Of a stretch of 64,000 nt of DNA, positions 4,473 through 11,197 are shown one piece after another; within the stretch, counting starts at the first letter, position 1; every line of letters starts with the position of its first letter. The DNA comes from Chryseolinea sp. H1M3-3. GTDB lineage: Bacteria > Bacteroidota > Bacteroidia > Cytophagales > Cyclobacteriaceae. The DNA lies in contig NZ_JARKMY010000001.1 in assembly GCF_029360725.1 (NCBI RefSeq), positions 1,550,001 through 1,614,000 on the forward strand, written 5' to 3'. The translations under genes were made by a program, and so were the position numbers. Under the pieces are notes generated by a model. The model saw only the letters and a list, made by a program, of their open reading frames with translations. It was not told where the DNA came from and made no database searches.

Positions 4473-4480
4473 CTTGTTAT

Positions 4481-4553
4481 TGCTCTGTCGTCTAATGGAT
4501 GAGGATACAAGGCTACGGACCTTGGGATGCGAGTTCGAATCTTGCCAGGGCAG
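4481..4553 (+). tRNA. tRNA-Arg(ACG)
   Basis: Acceptor TGCTCTG/CAGGGCA, anticodon stem CAAGG/CCTTG with loop CTACGGA, T arm GCGAG-TTCGAAT-CTTGC, discriminator G. A34 would need deamination to inosine to read CGU/CGC/CGA. Confidence 0.9.
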
Positions 4554-4558
4554 CAAAT

Positions 4559-4642
4559 AGAGGGTATCCGGCCGGATGAGGAGCTTGTCTTGAAAACAAG
4601 TAACGGGTAACGCCGTTGTGAGTTCGAGTCTCACACCCTCTA
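4559..4642 (+). tRNA. tRNA-Ser(TGA)
   Basis: Acceptor AGAGGGT/ACCCTCT, anticodon stem CTTGT/ACAAG with loop CTTGAAA, class II variable arm with ACGG/CCGT, T arm GTGAG-TTCGAGT-CTCAC. The discriminator is A rather than the usual G for Ser. It is the last gene of array 2; an A/T-rich inverted repeat at about 4670-4690 might end the transcript. Confidence 0.88.
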
Positions 4643-4768
4643 CAATTTTCTTAAATCAACCTCCAATAAAGATTTTTCCAAAAAATCTCTCCCACCTTGG
4701 TACCAACTATGTAGTTTCCCTCTTTTTCATCGTGCACTTTTGAATCATAACAAATCAACGAGTGCATT

Positions 4769-5047
4769 ATGATGACGAACGAATTATTAACGCGTGACGA
4801 TTTGCAGCAATTTCGAACGCAACTGTTAGGCGATCTGAAGGAAGTTCTGGCGCAAGCGAAACCATCACCAAAGCAATGGCTCAAAAGCTCTGAAGTGCGG
4901 AAGATGCTGGGGATCTCTCACGGTACTTTACAAAATCTAAGGATCACTCGAAGCCTACCGTACACCAAACTCGGTGGTATCATGTTCTATAAATATGAGG
5001 ACATCGAAAAAATTCTTGAAGCTGGGTTCGTTCCCAAAAAATATTGA
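4769..5047 (+). CDS. Helix-turn-helix protein, MerR/excisionase-like
   Basis: A 92-aa protein. The second half (WLKSSEVRKMLGISHGTLQNLRITRSLPYTKLGGIMFYKYEDIEKIL) is the winged-helix DNA-binding pattern shared by MerR-like and excisionase proteins that stand at the start of Bacteroidota mobile-element backbones. It lies 127 bp after the tRNA arrays and 3 bp before the next gene. It may regulate the element backbone or, as the nearest DNA-binding protein, the GTTACC operators; the second idea is untested. Confidence 0.8.
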   Translation: MMTNELLTRDDLQQFRTQLLGDLKEVLAQAKPSPKQWLKSSEVRKMLGISHGTLQNLRITRSLPYTKLGGIMFYKYEDIEKILEAGFVPKKY

Positions 5048-5050
5048 GAA

Positions 5051-5338
5051 ATGGAAATGCCACATCAACTCGGCAGATTAATCAGTAGCGTTGCTTCCGA
5101 CGAACGTCTGAAGCCTACTCATGTTTCACTATACGTTGCGTTGTGTCATGCCTGGATCGCGAGCAGGTTTCAGCGATGCTATAATGTTTCCAGACGCCAG
5201 CTGATGATGCTGTCTCGTATTCGGTCTAAGACGACTTATCATAAAACAATTTCAGAACTAATAGAAATGGGCTACATCAGTTACCGGCCATCCTACCATC
5301 CGGTGAAAGGGAGCAGCGTGACCTTATTAGTGAGATAA
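5051..5338 (+). CDS. Small element-backbone protein, helix-turn-helix-like
   Basis: A 95-aa protein with the pattern YVALCHAWI, RRQLMMLSRI-SKTTYHKTISELIEMGYISYRPS, which reads like a winged-helix domain. Similar short proteins follow the HTH gene in mobilizable elements of this phylum, and a role in replication or its control is often assumed. It is 3 bp after the HTH gene and 25 bp before the ParA-like gene, so likely in one operon. Confidence 0.6.
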   Translation: MEMPHQLGRLISSVASDERLKPTHVSLYVALCHAWIASRFQRCYNVSRRQLMMLSRIRSKTTYHKTISELIEMGYISYRPSYHPVKGSSVTLLVR

Positions 5339-5363
5339 TTCTAGACTTATTAAAGACAAATTC

Positions 5364-6050
5364 ATGAACAAGAAAATATATTTCATTACGCAAGCTAAGG
5401 GCGGAGCAGGCAAATCAGTGTTGGCATTCATGCTTGCGGAAAAATACAAGGAAGCTGTCATACTTGATCTAGATGACGCCACGACAACTACGATCAAACA
5501 ACTCGCTTATCGGAAACCCATTCAGGTTTCATTTCTTGATCCAACCACTAAGCGAATCGACAGAGGTGCTTTCAACGGGCTCTTTGAAAGTGTGACAGGA
5601 GCGAACAAAGAATTATTCATTGCAGACCTGGGCGCGAGCGTCGCGGAACAATTGCCAAAATACTTCTCCATAAATGGCGTGGACGTGATCATGGAAGTGC
5701 TTCACGCCAGTAACATTCAGGTACAAATTGTTTGCGTGGTTGGTGGTGGGAATATCTTCAAAGCAACTATGGAACATTTGGATGAACTGGTTCAATCAAC
5801 AAGTGGACACCTCGATATCACTGTCGCGCATAATGGTTTTTATCCTTGCTCCGAGGAACAGCATGCCACGCTTCTTGATTACATCGATGAGCATGACCTG
5901 ACGTTAATAAATTTCGATTTGGTTAAGGACAAGGGTGAAATAGCAATGAGGACGATAGAGAATGTATTGAAGAACGGTAGAGGAGTAGCGGGGTTAAGTC
6001 CATTCACAGCAATCTACTTTAAGAAGCCGATTGAAGAATTAAATCTATGA
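5364..6050 (+). CDS. ParA/MinD-like ATPase
   Basis: A 228-aa P-loop protein with a deviant Walker A motif KGGAGKS at residues 12-18 and a Walker B-like DLGAS near residue 89. ParA proteins move or position plasmid DNA using ATP and a DNA-bound partner. No ParB is evident; the two small genes downstream might fill that role. Element context: between the HTH genes and the mobilization genes. The next ORF starts 3 bp after its stop. Confidence 0.85.
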   Translation: MNKKIYFITQAKGGAGKSVLAFMLAEKYKEAVILDLDDATTTTIKQLAYRKPIQVSFLDPTTKRIDRGAFNGLFESVTGANKELFIADLGASVAEQLPKYFSINGVDVIMEVLHASNIQVQIVCVVGGGNIFKATMEHLDELVQSTSGHLDITVAHNGFYPCSEEQHATLLDYIDEHDLTLINFDLVKDKGEIAMRTIENVLKNGRGVAGLSPFTAIYFKKPIEELNL

Positions 6051-6053
6051 GGC

Positions 6054-6581
6054 ATGACAATGACGGAAAAGGAGCAAAGAAGTATACGCTCTTATTGCGC
6101 TTTCCTTCTTACAGAATATGGAATTCATTTTTCCCCGGACGATCCAGTTATTCCCGCTCTGTATGTTATTCATAAAGAGATGCAGCTAAGTAACGCTAGC
6201 AACAAAGCAATTGCTTCGGAGATCAAAGAGGCAGCTGCGAAAATAAATCCTACAGTTTTCCATTTCAACAACGGAGATGCCGCCTACAAGTTCCATGTAG
6301 GTATAGCCATCAAATATATCTTGATCGGTTTTTTGGTTTTGTTGTTCACCGTAGTGGGCATTTGGTATTGGTCAATGGCAAATAATGTTCATGAGGCTAA
6401 GACCATCATTGAAACATCCGGAAGCATAGGAGAGCTGATGAAGCGTGTGAGAAGGGACGACGAGGGTTTTTTCGTTATTGATTTCACCGCAGCCAAAGGT
6501 GATTCGATTCAACGCTTCACGGAATTTCAAAAACTTGATGCGAAGACGGTCCGGATAGTTGTCGGTAAAGCGTCCGAGTAA
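6054..6581 (+). CDS. Single-pass membrane protein of the mobile element
   Basis: A 175-aa protein with one strong membrane segment near residues 84-106 (ILIGFLVLLFTVVGIWYW). A 30-residue N-terminal part is predicted outside the helix region, and the rest is hydrophilic. I do not recognise a family. Close linkage to the ParA-like gene suggests work in partition or transfer. The start could be M1 or M3 (MTMTEK). Confidence 0.65.
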   Translation: MTMTEKEQRSIRSYCAFLLTEYGIHFSPDDPVIPALYVIHKEMQLSNASNKAIASEIKEAAAKINPTVFHFNNGDAAYKFHVGIAIKYILIGFLVLLFTVVGIWYWSMANNVHEAKTIIETSGSIGELMKRVRRDDEGFFVIDFTAAKGDSIQRFTEFQKLDAKTVRIVVGKASE

Positions 6582-6596
6582 TTTCTATTTCACCAG

Positions 6597-6911
6597 TTGC
6601 CAATGGAAAAGAAACACATCGTCAAATTCCTGAATACAAAGAAAAGAGGGGTTTACACCTTACTGGTCGAAATGTATGCTGATGTCATTACTTCGATGGC
6701 AACAACGATGGCGCTGGAGATAATCCGTACGGATCTGGAAAAAGATTCTGAAGAGAAAGTTAACATCAACTATTACAGCTTGGTGCAAGCCGTTGCTAAG
6801 TTCAAAAAGAAAGCGAAGGCAAAACCGGAATCACGAAAGCCGGCATTCAAAGATGCCCATGAGCTAGATGATAAGCAAAGATCTCCAGGAACGTTCACAT
6901 TAAATCAATGA
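6597..6911 (+). CDS. Small basic protein of the mobile element
   Basis: A 104-aa, lysine-rich soluble protein (start MPMEKKHIVKFLNTKKRGVY). Its tail is rich in Lys and Pro (FKKKAKAKPESRKP). It starts 15 bp after the membrane protein gene and probably belongs to the same operon. No family is recognised; DNA binding is possible from charge only. Confidence 0.55.
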   Translation: MPMEKKHIVKFLNTKKRGVYTLLVEMYADVITSMATTMALEIIRTDLEKDSEEKVNINYYSLVQAVAKFKKKAKAKPESRKPAFKDAHELDDKQRSPGTFTLNQ

Positions 6912-7128
6912 AAATCAGCCAGCTTAAATCAAGCTAAATCAACATCAATTAAGATCACATGACCACAATTAAACACAGCTAAATGCAAAAGAACCACCGT
7001 ACGGGTTAGGTACGGAGCAAGATGTACGTTTGTTAACACAAACGTTGCTGCTCCTGCATTCCTATCGTCATTCGGAGAAGAAAAGCACTCGGAACTCGCG
7101 CTTTTTGAGGACCTAAAAATATTTTAAC
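6912..7128. other. Candidate origin of transfer (oriT)
   Basis: This 217-bp gap directly precedes mobC and the relaxase gene, the usual oriT position. It holds iteron-like AGCTAAATCA repeats (6923-6990), a GTACGG direct repeat (around 7000-7017) and a perfect inverted repeat ACGTTTGT-TAAC-ACAAACGT (7026-7045). No nick site can be assigned from sequence alone. Confidence 0.45.
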
Positions 7129-7536
7129 ATGCCGAAGAGAAAATCATCAGACCGAGAATCACTCTTAACTCATTTGGTTGGTGTGCGACTGAATACAGCA
7201 TTATATACCAAACTCGAAAAGATCCAAAAGGAAAGCTATAGTCAATCCATTGGTGAAGTGATCAGAAATATTTTACTCAATAAGAAGATTACATGCTATT
7301 ATAAAGACAGGACAATGGATGAACCTACAAAGGAACTTATCAAAGTAAAAAATGAGCTTAATGCCATTGGTGTGAATATCAACCAGATCACTAATTTCTT
7401 TCACACGGCGGATGTTCCCACTCAGAAAGTTTTTTTTGCTTTAAAAGTGGCGGAACAATATAACCTGGTGAAGGAAAAAATTGAGGACCTCAAGAGACTC
7501 CTAATTGAAATGCATAACAAATGGTCTGCAGAGTAA
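7129..7536 (+). CDS. mobC: Relaxosome accessory protein, MobC family
   Basis: A 135-aa protein with a ribbon-helix-helix-like N-terminus (VGVRLNTALYTKLEKIQ, SQSIGEVIRNILL) and the MobC helix KELIKVKNELNAIGVNINQITNFFH. MobC proteins bind oriT and help the relaxase open the strand. Its end overlaps the relaxase start by 16 bp, which indicates translational coupling. Confidence 0.88.
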   Translation: MPKRKSSDRESLLTHLVGVRLNTALYTKLEKIQKESYSQSIGEVIRNILLNKKITCYYKDRTMDEPTKELIKVKNELNAIGVNINQITNFFHTADVPTQKVFFALKVAEQYNLVKEKIEDLKRLLIEMHNKWSAE

Positions 7537-8771
7537 TCAGTGGAAAAAGTATAAAGGGTGCGCTGAATTACAATGAAAGTAAAGTGCGTGAGGGCTTAGC
7601 CGAATGTATTGGTGCGGCGAACTTTATTGCGGAACCTGAGCAGCTAAATTTTTACAACAAGCTTTCGAGGTTTGAAAACCTTATTGAAAAGAATGGTCGG
7701 GCGAAAACAAATGCCGTTCACATTTCGCTAAACTTTGATGTAGGTGAGAAACTAAGCCAAACCAAGCTAAATGAAATAGCAACGACCTACATGAACAAGA
7801 TTGGTTTTGGTGACCAGCCTTATTTAGTATACGAGCACCGGGATGCTGCCCATCCTCACTTGCATATCGTGACTACGAATATCCAGGAAGATGGAAAGCG
7901 AATTTCAATTCATAACCTTGGCAAGAACCACTCCGAGCAAGCGAGAAAAGAAATCGAGGAAAAGTATGGACTTGTAAAAGCTGGATCAAAACAGAAACAA
8001 GGTTTTGAGCCAACGCTTAGCAAGGCTATTTACGGTAAATCTGAGACCAAGCGGACCATCAACAATATTGTAGCAGAGGTGATGAAACGCTATAAGTTTG
8101 CTTCATTGACAGAACTCAATGCTGTTCTTCGCCAATACAACGTGATGGCTGACCGTGGCAAGGAAGGCATGACCATGTTCGACAAGAACGGCTTGATTTA
8201 TACGATGCTTGATTCAAAGGGCAACAAGGTTGGTGTTCCAATTAAGGCAAGCGCGCTTTACTGTAAGCCAACCATGAAAAATCTCGATGGCCATTTTAAG
8301 CTCGGTGGCGCACTCAAGGAAGTTCAAAAGGGGCGGCTAATCAAGATCATCGACTCTTTCTTTCATGCCACAGACCGACATACACGCGTGAACTTTTGTG
8401 ACTACATGAATTTCTATGGCGTCAACACAATGTTTCGCGAAAACAAAGATGGAAGAATATACGGCTTGACTTTCATTGACAACAGAAAGGGAGCGGTCTT
8501 TAATGGAAGTGATCTTGGAAAACAGTACAGTGGGCAGGCGGTGATAAAACGGTTCGGCATCGGGCTAGTTGCTGGTGAAAAGGAAAGTCAGGAACGGATT
8601 GACAGAGAATTTGAACGGCAGTTTGAAAGGTTTGATCATACTCAGGCCAATTGGACACTCGACATTCCTAAGGGATTTTTGGATTTGATGAAAGCGGAGA
8701 AATTTTATCCGGGGCCAACGAATCCACTGCCGAGAAGGAAAAAGAAGCCAAGAAGAAAGAAGTCGATTTGA
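7521..8771 (+). CDS. Relaxase/mobilization nuclease, MobA type
   Basis: A 416-aa protein. The N-terminal relaxase domain shows a likely catalytic tyrosine at Y17 (ALNYNESKV) and the metal-binding three-histidine motif HPHLH at H111, H113 and H115. It would nick oriT, bind the 5' end and lead the strand into a recipient with the help of another element's transfer machinery. No transfer (tra) genes are seen, so the element is mobilizable rather than conjugative. The lysine/arginine-rich C-terminus (RRKKKPRRKK) may bind DNA. Confidence 0.92.
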   Translation: MVCRVISGKSIKGALNYNESKVREGLAECIGAANFIAEPEQLNFYNKLSRFENLIEKNGRAKTNAVHISLNFDVGEKLSQTKLNEIATTYMNKIGFGDQPYLVYEHRDAAHPHLHIVTTNIQEDGKRISIHNLGKNHSEQARKEIEEKYGLVKAGSKQKQGFEPTLSKAIYGKSETKRTINNIVAEVMKRYKFASLTELNAVLRQYNVMADRGKEGMTMFDKNGLIYTMLDSKGNKVGVPIKASALYCKPTMKNLDGHFKLGGALKEVQKGRLIKIIDSFFHATDRHTRVNFCDYMNFYGVNTMFRENKDGRIYGLTFIDNRKGAVFNGSDLGKQYSGQAVIKRFGIGLVAGEKESQERIDREFERQFERFDHTQANWTLDIPKGFLDLMKAEKFYPGPTNPLPRRKKKPRRKKSI

Positions 8772-8814
8772 AGCGTTAATAATTAATAATATTAGGTTCA
8801 GTGATGAGAGAGGT

Positions 8815-8995
8815 TCATTGGAATTCAGTAAAGTGCTTCGTCAGTACAACGTAATGGCTGATCGCGGGAATCAAGGAATGACCATGTTTAACACGAATGG
8901 ATTAGTTTATTGACTTTTGAATGACTTCCGCCGTAAGGTTAGAGTTCCCATAAGAGCCAGTGCATCGCCGGCACAGCAAGCCATCCATGGTAATT
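8815..8995 (+). pseudogene. Relic of a second relaxase gene
   Basis: In frame, this stretch reads VLRQYNVMADRG-QGMTMF-NGL-Y, then a stop, then VRVPI-AS, which matches the middle of the intact relaxase (nucleotides about 8116-8260). No start is present and an internal TGA is. It is the fragment of a diverged paralogue, so another related element once stood here or the gene was partly duplicated. Confidence 0.75.
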
Positions 8996-9014
8996 CTCCG
9001 CCCGTCAATAAACT

Positions 9015-9479
9015 TCATTGTTCACGAAATAATTCTTTTGGAATATCTCTTTCGTTAATTACAAGATTGGGGCTTATTTGTTGAGATGCCGGGTCAGCAT
9101 TAATATAGAAATAATAACGGATAACATTATAGCCTTCTTTTTTTGGCTGATGTGTTTTATTCAGAATGGATTTTGAAACAGCAAAATCTTCGTGGGCACC
9201 GTCTGCAAAATGACATCGGAAAGTATGCACATTTGGAATGTTGAATGAAAATGTGTCACCATTTTCAAAATTACCTTTAAGAACAAAGCAGTTGTTATCA
9301 ATAGTGGAAACGGACTGAACATCCTTGAGCCCATAACTAACAGCCCAGTTATATTTCCAATTCGATTCGCTCTCTTTTCCACCATTGTATTCATCTGCAT
9401 ATTCCTGACTGTATTCAGGATTGATAACTTTGAAATTCACTTGCACTTCCATTACTTGAATTTTTTTAAGCTTGAACAT
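9015..9479 (-). CDS. Hypothetical protein downstream of HEPN gene
   Basis: A 154-aa soluble protein; M10 (start at 9452) is an equally good start. It has a beta-rich middle (NCFVLKGNFENGDTFSFNIPNVHTFRCHF) but no motif I recognise. It lies 85 bp downstream of the HEPN gene on the same strand, so it may be part of the same defence unit. Confidence 0.55.
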   Translation of the reverse strand: MFKLKKIQVMEVQVNFKVINPEYSQEYADEYNGGKESESNWKYNWAVSYGLKDVQSVSTIDNNCFVLKGNFENGDTFSFNIPNVHTFRCHFADGAHEDFAVSKSILNKTHQPKKEGYNVIRYYFYINADPASQQISPNLVINERDIPKELFREQ

Positions 9480-9564
9480 TATTTAACCAAACTGTTGTCC
9501 GCAAATTACTAAAATGGTTGTCAATTAGTTGATTATGGAAAGAGGCATAAGCCGGAAATCCTTT

Positions 9565-10995
9565 TTATGGCTTCACTTTTTCAATTTTATCTACGGATTC
9601 TATTCCAAAGAATTTCAGCAACAGTATGCCGGTAAATCGGGGCAGGTGTTCAAACCAGACCGCTTTTTTCAGCGTATCAAGAGAATCATCTAACTTTCTT
9701 CCGTGAAATATTTTATCTCTAAGTGATTTCAATTTCGAGAAATCAAGACCAAAGGTATCAGGATTAACCTTGATGAATTCAAAATAGCTACGAAATTGAT
9801 TAGTCATCGACATGACGCGTATGCCCAATACCTTATGTTTAATGTCCTGCCTGAACATTGCTTGCTGACGTGGGTCCACGACAGAAACCAGGAGTTCAAG
9901 TGCTTTTTCAATTTCAGCATCCACGTCTTTTCGTCTTAAGACAAAGTCATATTCTTCTTTTGCCCGATTGGGATTACCATTTGAATCTTTCTCTATAAGT
10001 TGGTTCTGGATATATTGATTTCTCAATTCCTCCAGTAAGCCATAGAGGATCATAAACTTGGACTCATCTGGTACTTTGAAAGAATAGTTAAAACGGCGAA
10101 TCATCTTTCCGACAAGGGATGCTTCTTTGAACATGAACGCTGTATCAACCTTGCGTATAAGATTCAAGGGATTTTGAATGAAGTCCCAGATAAAGATCCC
10201 GTGTGGCATCTTATTATCCTCGCTGGGAGCCCTCTTGACTTCGTAGTATAATTTGTCCGCCGAATAGATTTTAGATTCTGTCCACGTAATTTCTTTATGA
10301 CAATAAAACGAATATAGGTCGCAGAGCAAGTTCACGTGGGTTTTAATTTCACTTTCAGACAGGTCGTTATTATTCTTAATGCGTAGTCTTGGAAGTTTTT
10401 CAAGCGAAACCTTCGTATCGGTAGACTTTGTACTGGTTATAAATCGATGCTCAGGTATAAAAGATATGTCATTGAATTTTATCCAATCCTTCACTTTGTT
10501 CGTCGGCTCCCACTTGAACTGATCATTTTTCCAGGGAAGGTTATAATGGTAACGATAATGTAATTCAATGAGATTGAATGCAGTACCATTGAGGTATATT
10601 TCGCTGTCGGATTGGATGTCAGATTTATAAATTAGTTTAATCCCCGTCAGTTGGATTGTAAAGTACTCAAATCCTGATTCATGAAATTCTGTGCTGTTTT
10701 GCATGCCTGAATACTCATATTCAGTAAAGTCGATCATTAAAAGGTTTTGATAGGATGATTTTACTTCCGAGACTATGAATTTGGAGAGAAGCCGGTAAGA
10801 GTAATCCGTTTGCCACCCCATTATTTTCCGGTCGAGACGCTCCAATGGGAGATAGAAAATTTTAAGTGTAATATTGGTAGGGTCTTTAAACAATAGCTCC
10901 CCGTGATGCTCACATACGGAGGTTTGTGAATCCGGTTCAGATTTGTCGATGTCCGGAATGTCTATGGTAAATTTGAAGAATATCCTTTCGTCCAT
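9565..10995 (-). CDS. HEPN-domain protein, ApeA-like
   Basis: A 476-aa protein. The N-terminal half is beta-rich (HGELLFKDPTNITLKIFYLP near residue 30) and the C-terminal half is helical with RDKIFHG, an RX4H motif with R426 and H431, the active-site pattern of HEPN ribonucleases. This layout, a beta N-domain plus an Apea-like HEPN, is that of ApeA abortive-infection proteins. HEPN nucleases often cut tRNA or other RNA on infection. It faces the PIN-domain gene divergently across 202 bp. The ApeA name rests on architecture rather than on a search. Confidence 0.6.
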   Translation of the reverse strand: MDERIFFKFTIDIPDIDKSEPDSQTSVCEHHGELLFKDPTNITLKIFYLPLERLDRKIMGWQTDYSYRLLSKFIVSEVKSSYQNLLMIDFTEYEYSGMQNSTEFHESGFEYFTIQLTGIKLIYKSDIQSDSEIYLNGTAFNLIELHYRYHYNLPWKNDQFKWEPTNKVKDWIKFNDISFIPEHRFITSTKSTDTKVSLEKLPRLRIKNNNDLSESEIKTHVNLLCDLYSFYCHKEITWTESKIYSADKLYYEVKRAPSEDNKMPHGIFIWDFIQNPLNLIRKVDTAFMFKEASLVGKMIRRFNYSFKVPDESKFMILYGLLEELRNQYIQNQLIEKDSNGNPNRAKEEYDFVLRRKDVDAEIEKALELLVSVVDPRQQAMFRQDIKHKVLGIRVMSMTNQFRSYFEFIKVNPDTFGLDFSKLKSLRDKIFHGRKLDDSLDTLKKAVWFEHLPRFTGILLLKFFGIESVDKIEKVKP

Positions 10996-11197
10996 GGTGA
11001 TATAAAGTATTAAATAACATTAAGCAATTTCGTCACTGGCGGTGACTTTGAAAGACAAATGGATAAAATATCGCCGCAGGTCTTGGGAAACTGGTTCGAC
11101 AAATACTTATTTTATCATTACGATGAAATTCAGTGCGAAACCAATACGCGCTGCTTGAAAAAATCAAACAAGGTAGGGAACAAGATTAACCAGACAC

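Noticed and set aside
9015-11000. HEPN/MNT toxin-antitoxin pair
   Set aside because: The neighbour at 9015-9479 lacks the nucleotidyltransferase GS-DxD motif needed for MNT.
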